From the NCBI RefSeq assembly GCF_019038595.1, contig NZ_JAHOPF010000002.1, forward strand, positions 186,001-250,000: 64,000 bases of DNA, written 5' to 3'. This stretch comes from Kaistella soli (GTDB taxonomy: Bacteria > Bacteroidota > Bacteroidia > Flavobacteriales > Weeksellaceae). The position numbers were made by a program, and so were the translations under genes. Below are positions 10,874 through 19,299 of this stretch, piece by piece. Numbering within the stretch: position 1 is the stretch's first letter; the number at the start of each line of letters is the position of its first letter. The notes below the pieces were generated by a model. That model was given only the letters and a program-made list of their open reading frames with translations, did no database searches and was not told the origin of the DNA.

Positions 10874-10884
10874 GGTATCAAACA
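10874..10884 (+). repeat. 11-nt motif shared by two copper-cluster leaders (copy 2)
   Basis: Second exact copy of GGTATCAAACA, about 65 bp before the Cys-rich secreted protein. See the first copy at 10524. Confidence 0.3.
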
Positions 10885-10938
10885 CCAAAAAAAGAGGGAA
10901 AGCCATCAAAAAAAGATAATCTTATTTGTAACTTTGTA

Positions 10939-11331
10939 GTGTTGAAAAATTTGGGTAAACATATCAGCTTTGTTCTCTTACTGTGTTTGGGATTTTTCCT
11001 TATGCCGAGCATAAGCTATGCCTGCGCCAAAAAAACAACTAAGACGGAACAAAAATCCTGCTCAAAAGAAAAATCTGAAAAATCGCAGCACAAAAACAGT
11101 TGCAAGGACAAGTCCTGTAAAAAATGTAAGGATGGTCACGACTGCGGAGGCAATTGCAAACACAGTTCTTGCAGATGCGGTGCTTCAACAACTTCTTTAA
11201 GTGTACCTGTTGTAATCGAATTGAAAGCAAAAAATCTGTTTGCAGAAGCAAAAAAGCAAAAATTCGGTTTCAAACAAGCCTATTATTCTTCAGGCTTTTT
11301 CTCCATTTGGCTACCGCCTAAAATAAGCTAA
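10939..11331 (+). CDS. Small secreted Cys/Lys-rich protein of the copper cluster
   Basis: This protein of about 130 residues has a hydrophobic N-terminal signal sequence (about residues 8-27, ending near SYACAKK), then a Lys- and Cys-rich segment (about 28-78) with many Cys in CxxC-like spacings, including CKKCKDGHDCGGNC, and a Ser/Thr and hydrophobic tail. The composition suggests a periplasmic or envelope metal-binding protein; I do not recognise a family. The start is uncertain. No ATG exists before the signal sequence; GTG (10939) or the adjacent TTG are the only options. A -7 box (TAACTTTG, 10929-10936) sits only 2 bp before the GTG, so the transcript would be nearly leaderless or start further in. 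Confidence 0.65.
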   Translation: MLKNLGKHISFVLLLCLGFFLMPSISYACAKKTTKTEQKSCSKEKSEKSQHKNSCKDKSCKKCKDGHDCGGNCKHSSCRCGASTTSLSVPVVIELKAKNLFAEAKKQKFGFKQAYYSSGFFSIWLPPKIS

Positions 11332-11425
11332 ATCTGTTGCTTGACAGCCACAGGTATGTCTTGTCGAAAACCCAATCCAGTTTTCGCACCCCTTTTGTAT
11401 ATCTTATTAAATTAAAATTTTCAAA

Positions 11426-12310
11426 ATGAAATCATTATCAAAAATAGTGATGGTAATCGGCGTATTACTATCATCAATAAACAGTTTCGCACAAATCAAA
11501 AATGCGAAAACAGAAACCGTAAAAATTTACGGCAATTGCGGTATGTGTAAAGCCACTATCGAAAAAGCAGGCAATGTGAACAAGGTAGCCAGTGTGGAAT
11601 GGAATAAAGACACTAAAATGGCTACGCTCACTTATGACAGCGATAAGACCAATCAGGATGAAATATTGAAACGTATCGCTTTGGCAGGTTACGACAGCGA
11701 AAAGTTTTTAGCACCGGATGATGTGTATGCAAAGCTGCCGGGATGTTGCCAGTACGACAGAGAATTAAAGCCAGTCGCAAAATCTAATGATGCGGGTATG
11801 GATATGAAAAGCGGACACACCAACCATAACCACAACGAAATGGCAACAACAAAAACTGCCGATGACCAAAATGCACCACAACTGAAAGTCGTATTCGACA
11901 ACTATTTTTCAGTTAAAGATGCTTTGGTAAAAACTGATGCAGGTACATCATCCGCAAAAGCTGCCGAATTGGTAAAAGCTATCAAAGCCGTAGAAATGGC
12001 AAAACTTTCTACCGGGGAGCATACCGTTTGGATGAAAGTAATGAAAGACCTGACAGCAAATGCAGAAAAGATTGCTGCTTCTAAAGATGTTGCCCAACAA
12101 AGGCAAACATTCGCTTTACTTTCTAAGAATATGTACGAACTGGCTAAGGTATCAAAACAGGAAACACCTGTTTACTATCAGCATTGCCCAATGTACAATA
12201 ACGGGAAAGGCGCAAATTGGTTAAGCAAAGAAGAAGCGGTTAAAAATCCTTATTACGGTTCTCAAATGCTAACCTGTGGTAGCGTACAGGAAACAATTAA
12301 TAATAAATAA
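11426..12310 (+). CDS. Periplasmic HMA + DUF3347 copper-binding protein
   Basis: This 294-residue protein has a signal peptide (cut near SFAQ, residue 22), then an HMA domain with the metal loop NCGMCKATI (about residues 38-43), a His/Met-rich linker (about 115-150, with SGHTNHNHNEM), and a C-terminal DUF3347 domain ending in the conserved CPMYNNGKGANWLS and NPYYGSQMLTCGS motifs. It is likely a periplasmic copper carrier or acceptor. The gene 13 kb on the same strand (12883-13545) has the same DUF3347 domain without the HMA part. The role is inferred from domains and neighbours. Confidence 0.85.
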   Translation: MKSLSKIVMVIGVLLSSINSFAQIKNAKTETVKIYGNCGMCKATIEKAGNVNKVASVEWNKDTKMATLTYDSDKTNQDEILKRIALAGYDSEKFLAPDDVYAKLPGCCQYDRELKPVAKSNDAGMDMKSGHTNHNHNEMATTKTADDQNAPQLKVVFDNYFSVKDALVKTDAGTSSAKAAELVKAIKAVEMAKLSTGEHTVWMKVMKDLTANAEKIAASKDVAQQRQTFALLSKNMYELAKVSKQETPVYYQHCPMYNNGKGANWLSKEEAVKNPYYGSQMLTCGSVQETINNK

Positions 12311-12321
12311 ATTCTTCTGTT

Positions 12322-12843
12322 ATGGAAAATATAGAAAACAAGCACGATATGCACCACCACACGGCAAATGAGGCGCATAATGCCAAACATTCTTTAGCAA
12401 TGTACAAACGGTTCGCTGTAATGGCTGTGGCGATGTTCGCAGCGATGTATTTCCTTATGTATGCTATGATTGACAGATTGGATAATCTTATCCCGAACAT
12501 CAATAATTTGTATATGACCCTGCTGATGGTTTCGGCAATGTTGGTCATTGAATTATGGATAATGAAAGGAATGTATCAAAACAAAAAAATCAACTGGGCA
12601 ATCATTGCATTTTCCCTCGCAATTGGCATCTTCTCTTGGTTTGGCATCAGGGAGCAAATAAATGTGGGCGACAAACAATTTGTAAAAGGAATGATACCGC
12701 ACCACGCAGCAGCAGTGCTGATGTCGGAAAAAGCAAAATTAACCGACCCCGAACTGATAGAGTTGCAAAAAAACATACTTGAAACACAGGCAAAGGAAAT
12801 CGAATTTATGAAGCGAAAGCTGAAAGAATTTGAAAACAAGTAA
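12322..12843 (+). CDS. DUF305 family membrane protein
   Basis: This 173-residue protein has a His-rich cytoplasmic or exposed start (MHHHTANEAHNAKHS), three predicted membrane helices (about residues 30-50, 58-78, 90-110) and a C-terminal DUF305 part with the signature MIPHHAAAVLMSEKA (HH motif near residue 130). DUF305 proteins are ferritin-like helical proteins often found with copper genes. It starts 11 bp after the preceding stop, so it is in the same operon. Confidence 0.85.
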   Translation: MENIENKHDMHHHTANEAHNAKHSLAMYKRFAVMAVAMFAAMYFLMYAMIDRLDNLIPNINNLYMTLLMVSAMLVIELWIMKGMYQNKKINWAIIAFSLAIGIFSWFGIREQINVGDKQFVKGMIPHHAAAVLMSEKAKLTDPELIELQKNILETQAKEIEFMKRKLKEFENK

Positions 12844-12882
12844 ACCACAAAAATTTCTTTAACAACATTAAATAGCATTAAA

Positions 12883-13545
12883 ATGAAAAATATATTTTTC
12901 TCCATCATCGCACTGGCTACGGTTGTAGCAATAACCGTTTCCTGCAATCAGTCTTCCAGTAAAAACAGCGACAAAACAGCCAATGATAGTACAGTGGTGT
13001 CTGACGCTCAAAATGTGCCATCATCAACACAAAATGATACGGCAACTTCTACTGCTCCAGTTGATACATTAGCTAAAGCTGCAGAAAAATCAGATGTAAA
13101 AAAGCAGGCGCAAAACTTCTCTATTGCACCCATAATTACCGATTATCTGTCATTAAAAAACGCCCTTGCTTCAGACAATGACAAAGCTGCTGCCAATGCA
13201 GGCAAACAGTTGTTCATTACCTTGAAAAATGTAGATATGAAAACCATACCTGCAAACAAACATAAGGAGTATATGGATATTGCAGAAAATGCAAAAGAAA
13301 ACGCAGAGCATATTGGCGACAATGCCGGAAAGATAGACCACCAAAGAGAGCATTTAGCATCATTAAGCAAAGATGTTTCCGACCTTATAGCATTGTTCGG
13401 AACTACCCAAAAATTGTATCAAGATTATTGCCCGATGTACAATGATGGCAAAGGTGCTATTTGGATTAGTGAAGCAAAGACAATCAAAAATCCTTACTAT
13501 GGTAGTAAGATGCTTACCTGCGGTTCTGTAAAAAAAGAATTTTAG
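12883..13545 (+). CDS. DUF3347 lipoprotein
   Basis: This 220-residue protein starts with a lipoprotein signal (cut before Cys near residue 21, ITVSC). A Ser/Thr/Asp-rich linker follows to about residue 75, then a DUF3347 domain that ends with CPMYNDGKGAIWIS and NPYYGSKMLTCGS, almost the same as in the protein at 11426. The conserved Cys, Met and Tyr residues suggest copper binding. It lies 39 bp after the DUF305 gene and 1 bp before the haem-binding-domain gene, so translation is probably coupled. Confidence 0.85.
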   Translation: MKNIFFSIIALATVVAITVSCNQSSSKNSDKTANDSTVVSDAQNVPSSTQNDTATSTAPVDTLAKAAEKSDVKKQAQNFSIAPIITDYLSLKNALASDNDKAAANAGKQLFITLKNVDMKTIPANKHKEYMDIAENAKENAEHIGDNAGKIDHQREHLASLSKDVSDLIALFGTTQKLYQDYCPMYNDGKGAIWISEAKTIKNPYYGSKMLTCGSVKKEF

Positions 13546-13546
13546 A

Positions 13547-13996
13547 ATGAAGAAAGTATTAAAGATAATTTTAGCAACAGTGCTGTTTATTTTTATTGCA
13601 ATCCAATTTTATCAGCCTGCCCTTAATGTAGATAAAGGGCAGGTTTACACAACCGATTTTACACAAGTCTATAAAATGCCTATTGAAATAAAAGCGATGT
13701 TTCAAACGTCTTGCTACGATTGTCATAGCAACAATACCAATTATGTTTGGTACGACTATGTACAGCCTGCAAGAACATTGGTAGGAACCCATATCAAAAA
13801 TGCAAAAGAAGATTTGAATTTCAATGAATGGGGTACATACTCAAATAGAAAGCAGGAAAGATTACTAAACTCAATTAAAGAACAAATAGAAACGAAGCAA
13901 ATGCCTCTGTCCTCATATACACTGATGCACAAAAATGCAAAATTGAATAATGAGCAAATCAAAACATTAATCAATTGGCTAAAAGAACAGGAATGA
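13547..13996 (+). CDS. Haem-binding domain protein (Haem_bd family)
   Basis: This 149-residue protein has an N-terminal signal anchor (about residues 5-22) and a single c-type haem site CYDCH (about residue 55), followed by the NNTNYVWYDYVQPA stretch typical of the Bacteroidota Haem_bd family. It should face the periplasm and carry electrons. Within the copper operon it may accept electrons from, or donate them to, the multicopper oxidase that follows by 21 bp. This partnership is an inference. Confidence 0.85.
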   Translation: MKKVLKIILATVLFIFIAIQFYQPALNVDKGQVYTTDFTQVYKMPIEIKAMFQTSCYDCHSNNTNYVWYDYVQPARTLVGTHIKNAKEDLNFNEWGTYSNRKQERLLNSIKEQIETKQMPLSSYTLMHKNAKLNNEQIKTLINWLKEQE

Positions 13997-14017
13997 GTTT
14001 CAAAAAAAAATATCAAA

Positions 14018-16288
14018 ATGAATATACCCATAAATAGTAAAATAAGGTTGCTGCAAGCAGTATTTATACTGTTATGTTCGCAATCCCTATTTGCACAGAA
14101 AGTAGTGCATTACGACTTGTATGTAAAAGATACGCTTGTCAACTATGCAGGAAAAACAAAAAGAGCCATTGCCGTAAATGGGCAAATACCTATGCCCACG
14201 CTCACATTTACAGAGGGCGACACTGCCGAGATTGTAGTGCATAACCAGTTAAAAGAAAGTACATCACTGCATTGGCACGGCGTATTTTTGCCCAACAAAG
14301 AGGACGGTGTGCCCTGGCTTACACAAAAGCCTATTGAAGCCGGAGCAACATACACCTATCGTTTTCCAATTATCCAACACGGAACGCACTGGTATCATTC
14401 CCATTCAGGTTTGCAGGAACAGATTGGAATGTATGGCAGTTTTGTAATGAAAAAGCGGGATGACGACAAAACCTTTAGAAAGGGCATTGATGATTTGCCT
14501 ACCGTACCCATTATTTTAAGCGAATGGACAAATTATAACCCCAACAACATTAACCGAATGTTGCACAACGCCAATGATTGGGCAGCTATCAAAAAAGGTG
14601 CAACACAATCTTATGCAGAAGCTATTAGAGAAGGGCATTTCAAAACCAAATTAACCAACGAATGGAAACGTATGTTGGCAATGGACGTAAGCGATGTGTA
14701 TTATGACAAAATATTAATTAACGGAAATCATACTACCGATTTAAAAACCGTTGACGGCAAAATACTAAAAGCAGGTGATAAAGTAAGGTTAAGAGTTTCA
14801 AATGGTGGCGCATCCTCTTACTTTTGGTTACGGTATGCCGGAGGTAAAATTACCGTAGTAGCCAATGATGGTAACGATGTAGAACCTGTTGAAGTAGATA
14901 GGTTAATTATAGGAGTTTCTGAAACATACGATGTCGTTGTAACAATCCCCGAAGAAGGTGTTTCTTATGAATTTTTAGCCACTACTGAAGACCGAACACA
15001 ATCAGCCAGTTATTTTTTAGGTAATGGTATCAAACAATTAATTTCCCCACTGCCCAAATTAAAATATTTTGAAGGGATGAAGATGATGAACGATATGATG
15101 AAGATGAATGGTGATTTGGACGATATGGGAATGAAAATGAGCCTGAACCAAATGGATATGAACGTGGTAATGTATCCCGAAATTACAGGAGAAGCCAATC
15201 AAAAGCAAGACCATAGCCAACACAATATGAATATGGATAACGACCCCAATCGTTACAATGCAAATGCTTTAGGAGAAATTAAAACCCTAAACTATGCAAT
15301 GTTGCAATCGCCCTACAATACTTCACTTCCCAAAGATGCACCCGTAAAAGAACTAAAATTTACACTTACCGGAAATATGAACCGCTATGTGTGGAGTATG
15401 GATAACAAAATTCTTTCAGAAGTTGATAAAATTCCTGTAAAGAAAGGAGAAATTTTACGCATCACCATTTACAATAACTCAATGATGCGACACCCAATGC
15501 ACCTGCACGGTTTCGACTTTAGAGTAATTAATAGAAAAGGCGAAAAATCACCACTGAAAAATGTGTTAGATATAATGCCAATGGAAACAGATACCATTGA
15601 ATTTTTGGCAAACGAAGAAGGAGATTGGTTTTTCCATTGCCATATCCTATATCATATGATGTCGGGGATGAACAGGGTTTTTGCTGTGGATGACTATAAA
15701 AATCCAAACTTACCCAACAAGAAACAAGCATACAATAAATTACAGAGAGAGAGCAATATGCCACATTTTATGGCACAGAACGATTTTGCAACCAATGGTA
15801 ATGATGGCGAGGCAATGTTTCAAAATGCAAGATGGAGTTTAGGCACAGAATGGCGTTTAGGTTACAATGATATGCACGGTTACGAAGTAGAAACACATTT
15901 AGGAAGATACATCGGAAAAATGCAGTGGTTTATGCCATTTATAGGCTTTGACTGGCGTTACCGTAAAATGGGAATAGATGAACACGAAACCAATTTATTC
16001 GGGCAGAAAAACGAAAAAGATACACGTAGAGCCTTTAGTTTAGGTTTTATGTACACCTTGCCAATGTTAGTCAATTTTCAGGCAGAAGTATATCACGATG
16101 GTATCGTTCGCCTGTCTTTAATGCGAGAAGATATACCAATTTCAAAAAGATTAAGAGCTGGTTTTATGGTCAATACCGATATGGAATATATGGCAGACTT
16201 GAAGTATATCATCAATAAGAATATAGGTATTCGTACACACTATGATAGTGATATGGGCTTGGGTATAGGGCTGTCACTAAATTATTAA
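14018..16288 (+). CDS. Multicopper oxidase (CopA/PcoA type) with C-terminal beta-rich tail
   Basis: This 756-residue secreted enzyme oxidises Cu(I) to the less toxic Cu(II). A signal peptide ends near SLFAQ (residue 27). The four copper-ligand motifs are all present: HWHG (85-88), HWYHSH (124-129), HPMHLHG (492-498) and HCHILYH (540-546). A Met-rich segment (about 353-410) resembles those that capture Cu(I). After about residue 575 an unusual tail of about 180 residues alternates aromatic and polar residues and ends in LSLNY, like an outer-membrane beta-barrel strand set and reminiscent of CopB. A terminator (16303-16333) follows. Function is confident; the nature of the tail is inferred. Confidence 0.92.
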   Translation: MNIPINSKIRLLQAVFILLCSQSLFAQKVVHYDLYVKDTLVNYAGKTKRAIAVNGQIPMPTLTFTEGDTAEIVVHNQLKESTSLHWHGVFLPNKEDGVPWLTQKPIEAGATYTYRFPIIQHGTHWYHSHSGLQEQIGMYGSFVMKKRDDDKTFRKGIDDLPTVPIILSEWTNYNPNNINRMLHNANDWAAIKKGATQSYAEAIREGHFKTKLTNEWKRMLAMDVSDVYYDKILINGNHTTDLKTVDGKILKAGDKVRLRVSNGGASSYFWLRYAGGKITVVANDGNDVEPVEVDRLIIGVSETYDVVVTIPEEGVSYEFLATTEDRTQSASYFLGNGIKQLISPLPKLKYFEGMKMMNDMMKMNGDLDDMGMKMSLNQMDMNVVMYPEITGEANQKQDHSQHNMNMDNDPNRYNANALGEIKTLNYAMLQSPYNTSLPKDAPVKELKFTLTGNMNRYVWSMDNKILSEVDKIPVKKGEILRITIYNNSMMRHPMHLHGFDFRVINRKGEKSPLKNVLDIMPMETDTIEFLANEEGDWFFHCHILYHMMSGMNRVFAVDDYKNPNLPNKKQAYNKLQRESNMPHFMAQNDFATNGNDGEAMFQNARWSLGTEWRLGYNDMHGYEVETHLGRYIGKMQWFMPFIGFDWRYRKMGIDEHETNLFGQKNEKDTRRAFSLGFMYTLPMLVNFQAEVYHDGIVRLSLMREDIPISKRLRAGFMVNTDMEYMADLKYIINKNIGIRTHYDSDMGLGIGLSLNY

Positions 16289-16302
16289 GGATTATGCACC
16301 AT

Positions 16303-16333
16303 TCCCCTCCGAAATATCGGAGGGGATTTTTTT
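16303..16333 (+). terminator. Terminator at the end of the copper operon
   Basis: TCCCCTCCGA pairs perfectly with TCGGAGGGGA over a 4-nt loop and is followed by seven T. It ends the multicopper oxidase transcript. Its T-run touches the stop codon of the convergent ORF6N gene. Confidence 0.9.
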
Positions 16334-17210
16334 ACTTGTTTAAAATCTGCAAAACTCTACCAAGTTCAATATCCATTCTTGAAAAGGCAAACCAATTTTT
16401 GCCCAGGTCTTTGAGCGATGCCCCGATATGGTAGAGTTCTGAATGGTCAATAATCAAAAAACGGTCGTGGGCATCAGAAAACACTTCAATGTCTATCGGA
16501 GGATATTGGCTATTGTAGCGTTGTAAATCTAATCGTAGCTGATTACTGATGCTTTTGGTAAGGATTGTAGCGGTTACAGTAGTCTTACGCTTACCCAACA
16601 AAGTAAGCACCGTATCATCCACATAATTATCAAGCAAGATAATTGAGCTTTTGGCACTTCGGATAATATCGGAAACAAAGGCGTAGGCATCAAATACCTG
16701 CCCATTGTAGAAAATACCTTTCTCGCTGTACAGCTTGTCGCTTTCCAAAGCCTTAAAAATCTCTTCAAATTTTTGGTCGGCTTCCAGTTGCTTTAATTCG
16801 ATATTATCCAAACGATGGAACAAAGAAGCGTTGCTAATGAGCATTTTTCGCATTTCAACAAAAGCATTCATTATTTCCACACTCATTTTAACGGCTATAT
16901 CAGAACGGAGTATGGCAGATGCCATTGCAACGCCCTGTTCGGTAAAAACATAGGGCAAATAACGTCTGCCGCCGTAGTTTAAACTTGAGGTTCCAATTTG
17001 GAACCTCAAGTTTTCAATTTCCTCTTCGGTCAGTTGAAAACAGAATGATACTGGAAAACGCTCAATATTTCTTTTTACGGCTTTGTTCAGGTTCTTTGTT
17101 TCTACCTGATATAAGGCAGCGAGGTCGCTATCCAACATTACCTGTTTGCCCCGGATAGTATAAATCAGGTTTCTGATTTCTTTGGGTATGATTGACAGTT
17201 TATTTTCCAT
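16332..17210 (-). CDS. ORF6N domain protein
   Basis: This 292-residue protein has an N-terminal ORF6N domain (about residues 5-110: KEIRNLIYTIRGKQVMLDSDL and later YVFTEQGVAMAS), a DNA-binding domain of phage and mobile-element proteins. The C-terminal half (about 175-290) has a phospholipase-D-like look, with SIILLDNYVDDTVL and HDRFLIIDHSELYHIGASLKDLG resembling an HKD-type region. The ATG at 17210 is preferred over an upstream in-frame ATG because it overlaps the topB stop by 11 bp, as expected for coupled ICE genes. Its role in the ICE is unknown. Confidence 0.8.
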   Translation of the reverse strand: MENKLSIIPKEIRNLIYTIRGKQVMLDSDLAALYQVETKNLNKAVKRNIERFPVSFCFQLTEEEIENLRFQIGTSSLNYGGRRYLPYVFTEQGVAMASAILRSDIAVKMSVEIMNAFVEMRKMLISNASLFHRLDNIELKQLEADQKFEEIFKALESDKLYSEKGIFYNGQVFDAYAFVSDIIRSAKSSIILLDNYVDDTVLTLLGKRKTTVTATILTKSISNQLRLDLQRYNSQYPPIDIEVFSDAHDRFLIIDHSELYHIGASLKDLGKNWFAFSRMDIELGRVLQILNK

Positions 17211-19293
17211 TGCGTTTACTGCTTTTGTTTTTCTCAAACTCAAAAGAACTTTCCGCATTCTCTTTCAGCACGATATAAGCATCGAATTTCTTTCCGGCTT
17301 TGCTTGTCATTCCTTTGATAAGAGAGGTTTTGCCTTTATTGACAAGGCTTGTTATGTTTTCGATACTGATTTGTACACCGCAGACGGTGCGGAACTGTAC
17401 CCAGTTACAAGCCTCATCAGGGCATTTCACAATTTTGTCACGGATAATGAGTTGCTGACTTTTACATTTCGGGCAGGTCAGTTTCGGCTGATTGGTGCTT
17501 GCAATAGAGGTTTGCAGCAGTTCATCGGTAATGGATTTCGCATAGGTTTCCATTTCCTTTTGGAATGTTCCGGCATCCGCTTCGTTGTTCTCGATTTTCT
17601 GCAATGCCAGTTCCCATTCGGCGGTCATTGCCACATCCGCAATTTTCCGGTCTTTAACAAGCCCGTACACCTGTAATCCTTTTTCAGTAGGGATTAAAGA
17701 ACGTTTATCCCGTTGGATATAATTGCGGGTAAACAGGGTTTCGATAATGGCGGCTCTTGTTGCAGGAGTACCGATACCGATATTTTTGAGGGCTTTTCGT
17801 TCTTCCTCGTTCTCGATTTCTTTCCCTGCGGTTTCCATAGCCGACAAAAGCCCGGCTTCGCTGTAAAGCACTGGCGGTTTGGTCTGCTTTTCCAAAACGG
17901 CGGCTTCCTTTATGGCAAGTTCGTCGCCTTTATGCAGTTCAGGTAATTCCTGCACTGGTTCTTCGCCATCGTCTGTAAAACTCCCTTTGATGGAACGCCA
18001 ACCTGCTTCCTGAATTTTACAGCCTTTTGCCATAAAGTCGTAATGCAATACCTGTAATGATACATCGGTTATTTCTTTGACACAGGCTTGTGATATGGCT
18101 TCGAGCAATCGAAGCGCAATCATATTGTAAATCTTGTTTTCGTCTGCATTAAGTACCGACGGCACTTTGTCCGTAATCAACAAACCGTGATGGTCCGTTA
18201 CACGGAGGTCATTCACGATACGTTTGTTGAACCGTCCCCATTTGATTTTGGTTAGAGCTTGCTTGCAATCTTCCCGGTTCTGCAAAGCCCGCACAAGGTT
18301 TGGAATTTCTGCCCACATATCTTCAGGGATGTATTTGCTTCCGGTACGTGGGTAAGTGATAAACTTCTTTTCGTACAGGCTTTGTGCGATATTGAGCGTT
18401 GCTTCAGCAGATAATTTCAGCCTTTTATTGGCTTCCTTTTGTAAGCCTGTCAGGTCGAAAAGCAAGGGCGGTTGTTCTGTAACGCTTTTGGTTGCTGCTG
18501 ATGTAACTGTTTCCTTTGTACCACGCTGAATAGCTTTAAGGGTATCATCGGCAAGCTGCTTTTCTTCCCATTTGGTTACGGAAATGCTTTTGAAATCAAC
18601 CTGCGCTTTATTGTGCGATAATTGTATCTGCCAGTATTTCTTTACCGTGAAATTCTTATTGTCGAGGTAGCGTTTACATATCAAAGCCAGTGTGGGCGTT
18701 TGTACTCTTCCGAGCGAATAGATACCATTGCCTGCGGCTATGCTCAATGCCTGTGTAGCATTGATGCCCACAAGCCAATCGGCTCGGCTTCTGCCTTGTG
18801 CCGCCTGATGCAATCCGTCAAATGCTGCCCCGTCTTTTAGATTATCAAAGCCTTGTTTTATGGCTTTTTCGGTAAGCGAACTTATCCAAAGGCGTTCAAA
18901 GGGTTTGTTGCATTTAAGGTATTCGTAGATATAGCGAAATATCAATTCGCCCTCACGTCCTGCATCGGTAGCAACAATAATGCTGTTGCTACGGCTAAAA
19001 AGCTGTTCGATAACTTTCAGTTGCTTTAATGCGCCAGTATCGGCAGTGTACTCTTTGTCTTTTTTGACCTTGCGGACGGTCAATAAAAAAGGGTTGGGCA
19101 ATATCGGCAGGGATGCTTTATCAAATCCCGAAATGCCGTAGTCTTCGGGCATTCCCAGTCCTATTAAATGACCGAATGCCCACGTAACAAAATAGCCGTT
19201 ACCTGTCAGGTAGCCGTCCTTTTTATCGGATGCTCCCAACAAGCCGGCTATTTCCCTTGCTACGCTTGGTTTTTCTGCAATAATTGTTTTCAT
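17200..19293 (-). CDS. topB: Type IA DNA topoisomerase III (ICE copy)
   Basis: This 697-residue cytoplasmic enzyme relaxes or decatenates DNA by single-strand passage. The N-terminal Toprim domain has the Mg2+-binding DAGREGELIFR (about residue 94). The active-site Tyr is in the FITYPRTGS motif (about residue 313). A C-terminal four-Cys zinc ribbon starts CPKCKSQQL (about residue 610) and continues to ACNWVQFRTVCG. It is a backbone gene of this ICE class, 6 bp downstream of the DUF3945 gene and overlapping the ORF6N gene. A second, more typical chromosomal topB lies at 26.7 kb. Confidence 0.93.
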   Translation of the reverse strand: MKTIIAEKPSVAREIAGLLGASDKKDGYLTGNGYFVTWAFGHLIGLGMPEDYGISGFDKASLPILPNPFLLTVRKVKKDKEYTADTGALKQLKVIEQLFSRSNSIIVATDAGREGELIFRYIYEYLKCNKPFERLWISSLTEKAIKQGFDNLKDGAAFDGLHQAAQGRSRADWLVGINATQALSIAAGNGIYSLGRVQTPTLALICKRYLDNKNFTVKKYWQIQLSHNKAQVDFKSISVTKWEEKQLADDTLKAIQRGTKETVTSAATKSVTEQPPLLFDLTGLQKEANKRLKLSAEATLNIAQSLYEKKFITYPRTGSKYIPEDMWAEIPNLVRALQNREDCKQALTKIKWGRFNKRIVNDLRVTDHHGLLITDKVPSVLNADENKIYNMIALRLLEAISQACVKEITDVSLQVLHYDFMAKGCKIQEAGWRSIKGSFTDDGEEPVQELPELHKGDELAIKEAAVLEKQTKPPVLYSEAGLLSAMETAGKEIENEEERKALKNIGIGTPATRAAIIETLFTRNYIQRDKRSLIPTEKGLQVYGLVKDRKIADVAMTAEWELALQKIENNEADAGTFQKEMETYAKSITDELLQTSIASTNQPKLTCPKCKSQQLIIRDKIVKCPDEACNWVQFRTVCGVQISIENITSLVNKGKTSLIKGMTSKAGKKFDAYIVLKENAESSFEFEKNKSSKRNGK

Positions 19294-19299
19294 ACTGTA

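Noticed and set aside
11018..11251. Alternative frames over the Cys-rich gene
   Set aside because: Only the frame with the signal peptide and Cys pattern makes sense.
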